Of a DNA stretch of 64,000 nt, positions 22,900 to 34,512 are shown one piece after another. Below the pieces are notes generated by a model. That model was not told the DNA's origin. It searched no databases and saw nothing but the letters and a program-made list of their open reading frames with translations. Both the position numbers and the translations under genes were made by a program. The stretch's first letter is position 1; every line of letters starts with the position of its first letter. Source of the stretch: Andrena cerasifolii (lineage: Eukaryota; Arthropoda; Insecta; Hymenoptera; Andrenidae); NCBI RefSeq assembly GCF_050908995.1, contig NC_135121.1, positions 2,108,001-2,172,000 of the forward strand. The letters run 5' to 3'.

Positions 22900-24076
22900 A
22901 ACTTATGGTATGCAACTCGAATTGGACGTGTTAATTACTTTTATCCTCGTTCAAGTTTGGACGATTAATCCCTGTATACCTGCCATGAATATTCGCTAAC
23001 TGATGCTAAGCTGAACCGCTTGGTCAACAATATAAGAAAATGGTAATTGTTAAGTCGAAGGCTGTTTGCCAGCAGATAACCGCCGCAGTTGCGCGTAAGT
23101 GTAGGTACCTAATAATCGCGGTTCGTTGTTTGAATAAATCTGTAATGCGATTTGCAAACACGAATGCGTAAGGTATACGCGCAAGTCGTCCCTGTTTAGC
23201 ATAGATACCAAGGTACGTATAATGCCCGAGTTTCATGTCAATCACCGACCGTTATTTATCGCCAAGTTTAACACCGTATACATTATTCTGCGAAAAAGGA
23301 ACTATACTTAGCTTGCTGTACGAACGTTTCGTTGAAAGTATATTCTATGCTAAGGGTGTGAAGAAATATGAAGTCACTAGTAGAGCAACTCACAATTCGT
23401 CACGAAGCAACGCTGAGCACCTAAAGAATATCAAACCATTTCGACAGAAAATAACGTCACCGGTAGCACGAGCTTGGGGCTAAATAGCTATGAAAGAGTA
23501 AATTGTGAGTGTCTCGAGACTTTTTACTGACAATTTTAATAATCTTAATATGTAAAGCAGAAAGCTTCTATATGTTTGTTTGTTTGTCTGTCGCCTAAAA
23601 ACTTTTGAACGATAAACTCTGCCATCACGAAATGTGCCTCAGCTCGTTATGCCTGACTAATCTAGATGAATGCGACTATTAAAAAAAAAAAAAAAAAAAA
23701 ACAGAATCTAGTTTAATATAATAATACAATATAAGAAATGGGGTTCTGATAAAAATGGAAAATTTAAGTCTTTTGTTGAGGTTGCAACATCTTTTATAAA
23801 CTCTATTGACGCCATCTTGGGTCCTTTTTATGATTTATATAAAATAATAATAAATAATAATTATGAACTTTAATCGAAATTACAATAATGTTTCATAAAA
23901 TTTTTCTGTTAAACATCCCCCCCCCCCCGAAAAAACAATGTACCACAAACGTGTATGTAAGTATTGTAAGTAGGTACTTGGAAGCACGACATTTTCAAAC
24001 GACAGATGTTCGGATCGATTTATCGAAACACTGATTATTTACTATTTAAGCAGTGACCAAAATGATAACTAAAAGC

Positions 24077-24957
24077 ACTGTCCAACAAAATTAACCTTTT
24101 TTCTGCTCTGTAACGTTCAATAGCCTTCTTACAGATTTTCGTGCGCTGAAAACGAATCCGCAAACCGTTTATCGCCATCACCCTCAATTTTCGAGTAATT
24201 CGATTTTGAAAAAAATGCAAATTTTCAACTTCGGACATCTTTTGTGTTCAAACAATAATAGTTATTCGAATACCAATTCTTGCAAATATCTTGCTATATA
24301 TTTTAAAAAATAAGGGTTTATTAGAGAAAATTGACTACTCCACGCTGTGCAGCAGAAAATTTTCTTTCGGAAACCACAAACAGAAGTGGTAAGTCACGTT
24401 TTGTTTTCAATACAGAAGCGAAATAGTTTGGCAAAACGTGCGCTGTCGACAGTGGTGGTCACGCGCGTTAAGCGATTGTGTGACGCTGAGGGGCAGTGTA
24501 TCGCGCGCCGCCGTTGACTACCACTGTCGACGCCGCACGTTTTGCCAAACTATTTCGCTTCTGTATTGAAAACAAAAAGTGTTTTACCACTTCTGTTGAT
24601 GCTTTCCGAAGGAAAAATATCTGCCGCGTCGCGTGGAGTAGTCAGATTTTCTCCTAGACCCTTAGTTTTGGAAATATATTTAAAAATATCTGCAAAAGTG
24701 GGTGCATTTCGGGTGTTCTTTTCCCATTAATCGTTGTTTAAACATATTTAAATGTTCATAATGCACCAATAACTTATATCGCTGTATTCGGGAGGGTTTA
24801 TAGACTAATTTGACGCGACAAGCAAAATTTGCATTTTTTTTTTCAAAATCGAATTTCTCGAAAACTGGGGGTGATGGCGACAAACGGTTTCAGCGCACAA
24901 AAATCTATAAGCAACGGCCATTGAATCTTACAGACCAAAATGGATATTGGACAGTAT
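24077..24957. repeat. Fold-back element of about 880 bp in intron 1
   Basis: Outer ends CTGTCCAACAAAATTAACC and CCAATATCCATTTTGG... with GGACAG are diverged inverted repeats. The inverted symmetry continues through GCCATCACCC, CGATTTTGAAAAAAA and the inner, better conserved pair around TTTTGCCAAACTATTTCGC (about 24410-24560). The centre is CpG-rich (GTCGACAGTGGTGGTCACGCG). No stable target duplication was identified. Confidence 0.75.
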
Positions 24958-26367
24958 AATCGTTTAAAAAAGAATCTTTGGGAATCTTAGATCGAGGTGG
25001 ATCAAAGAGGAGACGCAACAGCCAAACATTGAGTCCTTGGTTGATTAAAAGTGTGTAAGCAAGTGTCGACGTAAATGAGTGTGAACGTTGTCTTCTCTTT
25101 CTCTTAACGAATGCTGCTGGCTTAAGAATACCAAAGGAGATTCGTAATCGTGTTGGATTGATAATGAAAACAGCTGTCCACTAAAATCTGGCGTAGGTAT
25201 TCCTGCGACATAACAGATTGTGCAGACACATCTTCTTACGTAAAGGGAATTAATTCCTTTGGAATAACTCGAAAGCGAAACAACTAAGCGATAAATAAAT
25301 TCTTTTCGCACACAGCCAGCACTACAGTTTCATTATATTTCCACTTAAACATTATATGTGATAAACGCTAAAAGCTTACGATATTTTGTGCCTATGCGGC
25401 TATACCTAATTTCGCATATATCGCTCTGCCTTTAAAAACAGTATCGCGTTAAAAGTTTTATTTGCAAGAAAATGACTTTGTAGAACTTTCGGGCGGCGAA
25501 TATATTTTTATTGGTTATATTATTTTATATGCACTCTATTTTACAAATATAGGTAGGTACACTCCGTAGCATACCTACACCACGAGTAGAAAACCTTAAT
25601 ATATTTTTCAATACGACAGATAAATGCAACAGTGTACCCAGCAACATTAAAGCTGTACCAATGTTTTCAAAAAGCGTGGATTTAAATATTGTCGATTACA
25701 TTTTCTGCAAAGATTAAGCTTTCTATTTTTAAGCAAGAAGTCATCAAATCTGTTGCGTTTTATTGTAATTCAAAGTGTTGGAAATTATTTTAACACGGTT
25801 TTCGAATTGTAACTTATATATACACATATTTCCGCTTACTAATAAATTCATTTTTCTCTGTATTTTTGAAATTTTTTTTTTTTTTTTAAATTAAAAGAAG
25901 ATAAAACGGTATTACCTATAGGAAGAAGGAAATAACCTTGTTTACTGCAATAACTGCCGTTTACGCCGAACTTATTGCAAAACAATATTATTTGAGGGTT
26001 TTAATGTTTAAACAAAGAATGGTTGGTAATGTTTATTTCAGACGCAAGAGAGTCTAATTGTAAGAAGTTTGCATGGCTTTCGATTTATGGGTATATTGTT
26101 CCGTCAGAATAAATCCTTACACGGAAGGAAACTGCAACAATGAGACGCTCGCGATGGTAAATCCTAGGATACTTGCAATTGTATCGAAACTGTTTGGGTA
26201 CATGCCACGATTCTAAACAATGAAGCCATAATTTTATGATCGGGCTCGAATAAATATTTTTAAATTTTACAGGAAAACGCTTCAGTGTATTTACACTTTC
26301 CGACCAAGTATTAACAAAGACAGTACATACAAAAGCAATATAGGTATTCGTAGATCATCTGCTTGCA

Positions 26368-26815
26368 CTGACTCACAAGGGTAGATCCCGAATCCGAAAA
26401 TTCAAAAAATTCTGAAACTCTGCGAATATATAGGGGATTTCCTCCTGATTACAACGCAATTTTTGTTTGCTGCCCGAATTCACTCTAAGCGGGTGGAATT
26501 AACCCCTGCAAATTCGGCTGTTCCCCGATTTTAAATTGTAACTCGCAATCTGTAAGAGTTAGGAAAGAAGTTTCAAGACAAAAGTTACTTCTTTTAATTA
26601 GATCTAGCATATGGTAAAAAATTATTTTGCAGTTCACGAGTTATAAAACAAAATCGGAAAATAACCGGATATTCAGGGGTCAATTACACCCCCTTAGAGT
26701 GAATTTGGGCAGCAAACAAAAATTGCGTTGTAACGAGGAGGAAATTCCCTACATACTCGCAAAGTTTCAGAATTTTTCGAATTTCCGGGTTTGCGATGTT
26801 CCCTTGTCAGCCAAT
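26368..26815. repeat. Fold-back element of about 450 bp in intron 1
   Basis: The left arm with CAAATTCGGCTGTTCCCCGA and TTTTTGTTTGCTGCCCGAATT is mirrored by the right arm with AATTTGGGCAGCAAACAAAAA and GGAGGAAATTCCCTA. Outer ends ACTCACAAGGG and CCCTTGTCAG also pair. It sits only about 110 bp downstream of the exon 1 donor. Confidence 0.75.
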
Positions 26816-26924
26816 TAATGGCACAAATAGTGCTTTCAAGGAGACCATCATTTAAAGTTGGTTGAATTTGAAGAATTTAAGTTTAGAAGAAACGAGAGCA
26901 ACTGAAGAAGAAAAAGACACTCAC

Positions 26925-26931
26925 CGCACAT
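26925..26931 (-). CDS. Start exon of Ser/Pro-rich gene (ATG TGC G)
   Basis: On the minus strand the sequence GGCGCA-ATG-TGC-G|GTGAGT places a start codon seven bases before a near-perfect donor. The leftover G combines with AA of exon 2 (19611) to give Glu, so the protein would start M-C-E-A-V-P-R-T. Support: donor quality, phase agreement with three downstream exons, and the position at the edge of a CpG-rich block. A purine sits at -3 of the ATG. Only seven coding bases are involved, so an alternative first exon, or a start within exon 2 or 3, cannot be excluded from sequence alone. Confidence 0.5.
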
Positions 26932-27760
26932 TGCGCCGTGCTCGTTGATCGATTGGTGTATTAAAGGTTTCGACTGTTCATGGGGGCGAACATTAATTCC
27001 ACCACGGGTTTTCGTACCGATGACACTAGATGATCAAGTTTCCGTAGCTCGCGCACCAATGTCTAGCACAATCCATAAATTCCACAGATGACTCTAACGA
27101 GCGGACCGGGCCGGGCTCGAGGTTGTATCCCTGCACTGGACCGATTTCAGAACTTCTCCGCGGCTCTCCACGTGGTTCGTCAAGGTCGTGGCCAGCCCCG
27201 GTCACAATTCACGCGCCCGGAAAACCGTTCGGTCCGTCACTTCCAATCGATCGTAATCGAAGCGCGAGACACTGTTTTCAAAATCGTGATTCACGACACT
27301 CGCCTCACAGAGTCGGCCCGGCGCGGCGCTGCGCGGCGCGGAGGGGTGGGCTAACGTCTACCAATTCTTCGGAACACGTGACGAACCGATCAGTTCGATC
27401 GATGGAAAGTGAGCCGACCCAAAACAGATCAAGAAGGGATGGGAGGACGTGAGCAATAGCTAGATCAACAGTTCTACAGTCCCCTGGTCGATGTACAATA
27501 TGATGCTCCCGGAGCGTCCTGACTAAAAGCAGGACCCTGACTGACCTCGGTTTGGCCGAGGTGGGTACACGCACGGTCTCGCGTAGAGCGCGCGTCGCAG
27601 TCTGCCGGTAGTTCGGCCGCTTACGGCGCTTACGCGCTCAGGTTTCTCTCTTCTCACCTGCGACCCTCTGGCTCGCGCGTCTCCGCTACCTGGAGACCAC
27701 GCCCACTACACTCACATGCGACTACCTTTAGCCCACTGGAAACGGCGCGTTGGTGGGGAG
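26932..27760 (-). promoter_or_regulatory. CpG-rich putative 5' UTR and promoter of the Ser/Pro-rich gene
   Basis: This block is markedly richer in G+C and CpG than the rest of the window and lies just upstream of the candidate start codon. Potential minus-strand donors CGCAG|GTGAGA (about 27654) and CCAG|GTAGCG (about 27690) could mark additional untranslated exons. No TATA box was pinned down. Overlapping frames here (27088-27354, 27123-27452, 27305-27574) are ascribed to stop-poor GC composition. Confidence 0.5.
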
Positions 27761-27827
27761 CCCGTTTCTTCCCTTCTCTTCCCATCCCTTATCACGGCTG
27801 GGACGATTCTCTTTTTTCCTTCGACTG

Positions 27828-27850
27828 TGCATACGCGCGCGCGCGCGCAC
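27828..27850. repeat. Short (GC)n dinucleotide run
   Basis: An alternating CG/GC purine-pyrimidine tract of about 16 bases lies inside CpG-rich sequence upstream of the gene. Such tracts can adopt Z-DNA. Confidence 0.6.
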
Positions 27851-28049
27851 ACCGTACAGAGGCACTGTTTTTTTTTGTCTCATTCTGCTTCCTGCATCCT
27901 TCCTCTTCATTTTCCTAAAGATGCATATGACACGAAGTCGAATATACGGCCGCGTCGAATTGGCCAGTCCTGATGTTCATCACTGTCAGTTTCGGACGTC
28001 ACCGGTCGATTAAGAGGCTCTTCGAACGAACACTGAGGTATGGGTAGAG

Positions 28050-28121
28050 TCTACCCTAGCAGCGTTTATTGCTGGCATTTTGATGGCCAACTAATTCCCA
28101 ACTTGGAGCGCTGCTAGGGTA
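28050..28121. repeat. Small inverted repeat (stem about 13-15 bp)
   Basis: TCTACCCTAGCAGCG at 28050-28064 pairs with CGCTGCTAGGGTA at 28109-28121, with a loop of about 44 bases. It could be the remains of a tiny MITE. Confidence 0.55.
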
Positions 28122-28129
28122 CCCGGTAG

Positions 28130-29197
28130 ACAGTTTCCCTTTCATGAGCAATTGTCTCTGGGCACTTAAAGAAATCGGCTGTTTCGTAGAGAAACGTCCA
28201 CTCGTGATGCCTATTCACTGTTCTTCCTGCGCGGCATGTTGGTCCGGTTTCACTGTTTCCATGTAAGGGATCATTGTTTTTTTTTAAAATATGTTTAATC
28301 ATTCAATTTCAAACTGCAAACACTTCAAATAAACCTTACGAATAGGTGTGTTCATTCTCGCAATTTTGCGACATTGAAGCCGCTACTAACAATTCGCTTA
28401 GGTAGGTGTAGATATAGGTAGGTACATTCTGAAAGTAGTCAGAATTTACTAAATTTTGGAGATTTCCTTAAATTGATCTAATTACAGTACTCACGAAAGC
28501 AACAATCTATTCCACAAGAATTAGAAGCGAGGTAGCTCACCTTGTCAGAAACACTAGCAATAAGTCCGTTTAAGGAATTATTAAAAATAAAAGGAACTTG
28601 GATGCCTACCGCGAAATGTTGCGCTTTAATATTAATAAAATAAGAGAGGGGATCTCGCGAAATCAGTGGGGAATGGTGAACGATTGGAGCATGATAGACA
28701 AATTGCCGGTATAGAGTAAGTATTTAATGGCACAAAATCAGTTGGCAAACAGTAAGAGCAGGACCATTCGGCAAGGCCAATAGGCAGCCGCGACAGTAAA
28801 GTGAGAGAGGTGCGCGCGCATTCTAGCACCGCGAGTAGATTTGATTCGGCAGGAATCGCACGAGGAAGGAGAGGAAGGAGTGCGTCTGCGCCGACTCGAC
28901 ACGTTCTATTGGGCCGCCTTCCTAGAACCGGATCCACCTTCAATGATCGTGCGCTACGCTCTAGTTGAGTATAGATTAAGAGAGCACCAATCTTGTGCCC
29001 TTTGAGCCCACCACCGACATTCAACCGCAAGTATGAGAATCATGTCGAAGCGAAGTTGAATCATTCACCGCTGTCGCGCCACCGACAACTCACTTTACTC
29101 CGATGTAGGTCAGGACCATAGACACGCGCGATCCCGCGCATTTCGTGCTACTCGCGAGATGAAAACCACTTCCCTTGTCGCTTTTCATTACCGTTTC
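28130..29197. other. Upstream intergenic stretch
   Basis: It contains a GC-richer block (about 28780-29160) with a 132-codon minus-strand frame (28632-29030). I see no domain or splice support for it. Regulatory sequence or an unrecognised exon is possible. Confidence 0.3.
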
Positions 29198-29201
29198 TTA
29201 A

Positions 29202-29887
29202 GGGGGGGAGTCTGGTGTGGCGGGTCGAAAAAATCGATTTTTCTTTTTGCATAAATAAATAGTTGAACGTCACGATAATATGCTCCCAAAGCCGCAAAAC
29301 GAAATTCGAGAAATTAAAGCTGATCACCAGGTTACCAGAAAACTTTAAATGCGTTTTTCTCGAAACGACAATTTTACAATTTGCGGGCAATGCAACTCCA
29401 AAAATATTCAACCGATCGACTTGACCTTGTGCTCGGATATTTGTGAACATTTTCTTCATAGTACTAAGTTATTAGTGTAATGATATTGTTTAAATAAATA
29501 ACTTTTTTTACACATTTAAGGCAAAGCTTCGGTGGAAAAAGTGAACTTTTTTCAAGAGGTCGCCATTTGTTTAACTTTGCATCTTTTAGGTTATGAATTT
29601 ATACGATTTGTGCGGGCACTCATAAACAAAAATAGTTGGATTTTTGGTTTCAGATAAATACAGTAGACGCTACGTTGCCAGCTGTTAAACAATTGCGTCG
29701 CCAACGGACTGGACATAAGCCCGTGTAACTCTGTTATTTGCCGGTCTTTTTTAATAATTTTTTTTATCTACCTTAATATGATAATACAATATCCAGAAAG
29801 TGACAGAAAGATCGCTTAAATCCTTTCTTTATAAAAAAAATCGCGGAAAATGACTCGATTTTCAGCTAGTTATACTAGGCTGTCCCC
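29202..29887. mobile_element. TTAA element, family A copy 2
   Basis: Same termini and interior as 105-810 (GGGGGGAGTCTGGTGTGGC start, TACTAGGCTGTCCCC end), with TTAA at 29198-29201 and 29888-29891. It is slightly shorter (686 bp), with a small deletion near 29325. Its right TTAA is also the left TTAA of the next element. Confidence 0.88.
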
Positions 29888-29891
29888 TTAA

Positions 29892-30610
29892 GGGTACTAG
29901 GCAGTCGTTCCTGTCTAAAATTAAGCATTTCTGTTTCAATTAATTTCAAAGAAACAAATTGAAACTGAGACTTGTTTATTAACATCACAAGCTTTAAAAA
30001 ACTTGTTTGTTTAGTCAAAAATATGCATTTTATATGACACTACAGACAGATCATTAAAGAAGCTTTTTAAAGAAAGTTTCTTTTGTTTTGCAGTGATAAC
30101 TCAAAAATGGAAATTCCAATCGATTCAAAACAAATTCGAGCATCTTCACAAAATGTGTGGTTTCGGACCAGACCTAAATTAAAGTTAATGAAAACTCTTA
30201 TTCTTTATAAAATGAAACTAAAACCCCATTGAGTCCCCACTGATGAGGTTTTACCATCCCTCAACCCCCAAAAGCTCAGATCTCAGTTTCTTTTCATAAA
30301 GAATAAGAGTTTTCATTAACTTTAATTTAGGTCTGCTCCGAAACTACACATTTTGTGAAGATGCTCGAATTTGTTTTGAATCGATTGGAATTTCCATTTT
30401 TGAGTTATCACTGCAAAACAAAAGAATTTTTTTTAAAAGCCTATTTAATGATCCATCTGTATCGTCTTATATAGTGCATATTTTTGACTACACAAAAAAT
30501 TTGTTCCAAGCTTACGATGTTAATAAACAAGTCTCAGTTTCAATTTGTTTCTTTGTAATTAATTGAAACAGAAATGCTTCATTTTAGACAGGAACCACTG
30601 CCTACTACCC
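29892..30610. mobile_element. TTAA fold-back element, family B
   Basis: Left end GGGTACTAGGCAGTCGTTCC and right end GGAACCACTGCCTACTACCC. The arms continue as reverse complements for about 330 bp each (shared anchors CTAAATTAAAGTTAATGAAA and ATTTTGTGAAGATGCTCG), leaving a short centre near 30240. TTAA borders at 29888-29891 and 30611-30614 are shared with both neighbours. Confidence 0.88.
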
Positions 30611-30614
30611 TTAA

Positions 30615-31214
30615 GGGGTCTTTCCGCCTTACCTGCCGCTGTTTGAAACTCTTTTTTTCTCACAAAAAGAATGCGTTTGCTGAATTGAAGTTTTTTCTAT
30701 TTATTAATATGTTTAAAAAAAAAATCTATTTTTTTAATGCTTGTAAAAGACTACGTGGTCGATTTTGGAGGAACAATGTATCTACATGACTGTCGCTATG
30801 GCCCGAACCAGAATCACATTTTCGCTGTTTTTTTTTTTGCTCATCTTTTGCGTCGCGAAATGATTAAAAAATTTAGCTAATTTCGATAGTTCAACTTTGG
30901 ACTTCCGCCATTTTGTTAATTCTCCATCAATCTAATTAATCTTAGCCTCTGCCATAGCGACAGTCATACTGATTACAAATCTTTTTGGCATTATTGTTTC
31001 AGACACGCGGTTCCTCCAAAATCGACCACTCAGTCGAGGCGTCTTTTATTTCACAGCGCATATTACATCCACTTATTTTGGCGCAAGCAAGCATTAAAAA
31101 AATATGAAAAAAATAATTTTGTATTCTCAAAGCACGTATTAATAATTAGAAACAAACTTCAATTTAGTAAACACATTCTTTTTGTGAGAAAAAAAAATTC
31201 CAAACAGCGGTATT
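30615..31214. mobile_element. TTAA fold-back element, family C
   Basis: The arms pair at CCGCTGTTTG, TTCTCACAAAAAGAATG, GTCGATTTTGGAGGA and GACTGTCGCTATGGC. The left end is intact at TTAA 30611-30614. The right tip is eroded: only a TTAA at 31215-31218 remains, with the outer dozen bases not matching. It sits directly between families B and D. Confidence 0.75.
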
Positions 31215-31218
31215 TTAA

Positions 31219-31952
31219 CAGGGCGTCACAGGTTCCGGTCTAGAACCCCCAAAAATAGGTGATATTTAGGAATTAATTTAAGGAAAACGACTGCATATAA
31301 CTTAATAGGACTTTTTGTATTGCATTGAGAATGTCTTAGATTATAGAAATATATTTTTTGTTTTGTAATTAATCGTTGCAGACGGCACTGGGGAGTCGTT
31401 AAAGTCAAGACGTCAAAAGAATCATCCAAATCGGTGGGACCTGTATCTCCAAAAGTTACTATCCAATTCGACTGAAACTTTTTTTATTTTGAAGAATATA
31501 CTTCTGGCTAGGTGGGAAACCAGAAGAAATTACAAAAATAACATTTTTTTTAGAAAATAACGACATTTGAAGTTTGAAATCACTTTTTCCCTATATTGTT
31601 CACCATTTCAACGCCTTTGAAAATTATAAATTTTCAATTTTTTGTAATTATTTCTGCCCCTCCCCCTAGCCAGAAGTATATTCTTCAAAATAAGAAAAGT
31701 TTCAGTCGAATCGGATAATAACTATTGGAGATACAGGTCCCACCGATTTGAATCAATTTTTTTGACGTCTTGACTTTAACGACTCCCCAGTGCCGTCTGC
31801 AATGACTAATTATAAAACAAAAAATATATTTCTATAATATAAGACATCCTTAATGCAATGCAAAACGTCCCATTAAATTATATATAGTAGTTTTCCTTGA
31901 ATTAATTCCTAAAGATCACCTATTTTTTGGGGCTCTAGACCGGAAGGTCACC
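31219..31952. mobile_element. TTAA fold-back element, family D copy 1
   Basis: The body runs from GGTTCCGGTCTAGA (about 31231) to TCTAGACCGGAAGGT, ending before TTAA 31953-31956. Arms of about 340 bp mirror each other (GGTGATATTTAGGAATTAAT and complement; GACGGCACTGGGGAGTCG and complement). Copies occur at 38600-39331 and 61255-61984. The left tip carries about 12 extra bases after TTAA 31215-31218, so the junction with family C is damaged. Confidence 0.85.
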
Positions 31953-32211
31953 TTAATTTTCCCATATGATTTCCAGTGGGGGCTTGGCCTATTTGTGAAA
32001 TTGTTCTCTGTTCTATTTCGATCAAGCCGGGTGTTCCATTCGAATTAGTATTCAACTATTCAAATAGGTACTTCGATATTACATAAAAAGGTACGAATCC
32101 GTATCCCTACTAATATATAAAATTAAAACGTTGTCTCTTTGTTTGTCCTTCTATCACGTCCAAACGGCCGAAAGGATTTCAATGAAATTTTGAATATACC
32201 TACATTACATA

Positions 32212-33357
32212 TAGTGTTCCTTCTCGAGAATTTCCCGAGAAATTTTATAAATGCCTATTTCTTATTTCTCACGGAATACTATTTTTCTCGAGAACCTTAA
32301 GTCTACGAAAATTATTATAAATCCCATTTATTTTTGGAATTGAATTTTCAGTTAGTTCAAATTTTATATTACTGGTTAATCGCGAACGTATAAACACATC
32401 TACAATTTATAATAAATCTTATCAGTAGCATTAGAACCTACGTGAATTACAATAGAAAATCTCAGTAGAGAAGATTTGACATTATTGACTGGTGAAGGTG
32501 CTCTTAAATTCTTATTTAACAATTTAGGAAAGTGGTATACCCACTGAATTAAGTATTGAGTTTCTTGTGGCTATGGAAGAAGAAATATCGAAAAGAAGAG
32601 ACAAAACTATTGTATCCCTTATAAAATTGTTGCATAGGTAATCGAGAATCTCTTCAAAAAGATTCAAAAAACGCGTTTGTCATTTAATATCCGCGACAGA
32701 TATGTATATAACGGCAAAACAATTTTTAAGTAGCTAGACTTCTCGGAAAACATAACAGTAACCATGGTTCTACTGAAAATACTGAAAAATTTACGAGTCC
32801 TCAAAATGAAGAATTACCATTAAGAAAACAATTAGAGGTAGCAATCGCAGAGAGCCTCCGAGAAATTAGTATCAACCAAGACGACGATAAATTCTGGACT
32901 TTAACAAAGGAGTTTCATATTTTTGAGTCCACTGGAAGGACACCCAATTTACCATAACTTTTCGATCTGCTACATAGGATCAAGTCAACATCCACTCAAA
33001 TCGAAAGAAAGTTTTCTACAGCTACAGATTTTATCACAAAAAAAAACAGATTGAAAAACTATTTTAAAATAAAAAAGTAATGTTTCGCTTTGCACAAATT
33101 TTGCATTAAATAAATAAATATATCAACTGTATTTAATATCTGTTTTCCATTTATACAAGGTTTGTGCAAATTAGATAGGAATGAACAATTAGGTCAAGGT
33201 TTCTTGTGTTTTTGATAAATATTATCAACATTATTCCAAAAATATAAATTTGGTAATTTTTTTTATTTTCTCGAGAATTCTCGGGAATTCTCAAGAAGTA
33301 TGATCTGATTTCTGATTTCTCGAGAAACAAAAAAATATCGAGAAATCAGGAACACTA
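32212..33357 (+). mobile_element. hAT element (deleted), longer relative of 20112-20933
   Basis: It begins TAGTGTTCCTTCTCGAGAA and ends TCGAGAAATCAGGAACACTA, with clustered TTCTCGAGAA subterminal repeats at both ends. It shares long stretches with the copy at 20112-20933 (CGCGAACGTATAAACACATC, CTCAGTA/GAAGATT, and the CGCTTTGCACAAATTTTG region) but retains more of the transposase tail. It sits inside the Helitron. The left flank ATTACATA does not match the right flank ATTGAGGG, so its own target duplication is unclear. Confidence 0.88.
32800..33085 (+). pseudogene. hAT transposase C-terminal remnant
   Basis: From about 32800 the plus strand reads EELPLRKQLEVAIAESLREI and, after an acidic/aromatic stretch with FWTLTKEF and a stop near 32956, T-S-T-Q-I-E-R-K-F-S-T-A-T-D-F-I-T-K-K-N-R-L (about 32990-33055). 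This last block is the hallmark of the hAT dimerisation region, where S-S-x-x-x-E-R-x-F-S is conserved. The catalytic core and N-terminal BED finger are gone, so no protein function is expected. It is recognised by motif, not by search. Confidence 0.75.
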
Positions 33358-34512
33358 ATTGAGGGCTCGGATTCAATAAAGAGATTAGCGCTCGAAAATG
33401 GGAAAAATATTGTCCAAACGCTAAGAAATATTGGAAAAGTAAATGTTGTTATACGGTATTTTAAAAAATATAGTGTTGTATAGCTCGTCACGACACACAT
33501 TTTTCCTATTTACAGTTTGTTCATCGAATCTATACTATTCGAGCTAAAAATTATAAACAAAAAATTTTTCATCGTCCAAAATCATTATTTCTTTAAACAT
33601 AAATTGCGATAACTTGAGTAAATATTAAGGATTCGTTATGAGACTTGAAACATAAAACTCAGAAAAATCTAGCGAAGCTGCAAAATGTATGCACAAAACC
33701 CTTATGTTACAAAATGTAATAATATTTCATTAAAAAGTAATACTGGATATAACCCATGTTTTTCAACGTTCGCCGTTAAAAAGTATCGAGGCAATTTTGA
33801 GGTACATATAACTTGCAGCGACAAAGTTTTTCCTTAATATACAAGGAAGATTTTCACCGATATTCACATTGATTAATAAATAATTGTAGAAGATATGACG
33901 ATATATAATAAATCTCGCGCGCTACCAATAGTCAACAGCCGCGTATAATGCGCTATTTAGCAGTTTTAGCACTCGCGAGAATTATATATATCGTCATATC
34001 TTCTACAATTATTTACTAATCAGTGTGAAAATTGATGAAAATCTTCCTTGTATATTAAGGAAAAACTTTGTCACTGCAAGTTATATGTATCTCAAAATTA
34101 CCTCGATACTTTTTAACGGCGAACGTTGAAAAACATGGGTTATCTCCAATGTTACTTTTTAATTAAATATTATTACATTTTTTAACATAAGCGTTTTTTT
34201 GCATACATTTTGCGGCTCCGCTAGAGTTTTCTGAGTTTTATGTTTGAAGTCTCATAACGATCCGTTAATATTTACTCAAGTTATCGCAATTTATGTTTAA
34301 AGAAATAATGATTTTGGTGGAAGAAATTTTTTTTATTTATAATTTTTATCTCGAATACTAATGATTCGATAAAAAAAACTGCAAATAAAAAAATGTGTGC
34401 CGTGACGAGCTTTACAACACTATATTTTTTAAAATCCAGTTTAACAAAATTTATTTGTACAATTTTTCTTAGCGTTTAGACAATACTTTTTCTTATTGCA
34501 TCCGCGCCCTCA
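33358..34512. repeat. 1.15 kb fold-back element nested in the Helitron
   Basis: Arms of about 540 bp mirror each other around about 33935. Anchors in both are GGGCTCGGAT/ATCCGCGCCC at the tips, AGCTCGTCACG, ACTTGAGTAAATATTAA, CCCATGTTTTTCAACGTTCG and ATATATCGTCATATCTTCTAC. The tips TTGAGGGC and GCCCTCAA form the terminal inverted repeat. A hAT abuts its left tip. Non-coding. Confidence 0.85.

Larger units (their letters stand above)
19612..26924 (-). other. Intron 1 of the Ser/Pro-rich gene, loaded with elements
   Basis: A 7.3 kb first intron between the donor after 26925 (G|GTGAGT) and the acceptor before 19611. It contains a hAT element, two TTAA elements, a tiny hAT-like MITE and two fold-backs, listed separately. 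The gaps 22900-24076 and 24958-26367 hold only AT-rich sequence, a poly(A) run near 23680-23701 and a T-run near 25869-25887. A degenerate Helitron-like 5' end (a TTTGTTTGTCTGTC motif near 23577) is possible but unsupported. Confidence 0.5.

Noticed and set aside
23540..23660. Helitron 5' end suggested by a TTTGTTTGTCTGTC motif
   Set aside because: There is no matching TC start, 3' hairpin or CTAG end nearby; simple-sequence resemblance only.
28632..29030. 132-codon minus-strand frame upstream of the Ser/Pro-rich gene
   Set aside because: No recognised domain, no splice signals agreeing in phase with the gene, and GC-rich composition that lowers stop frequency.
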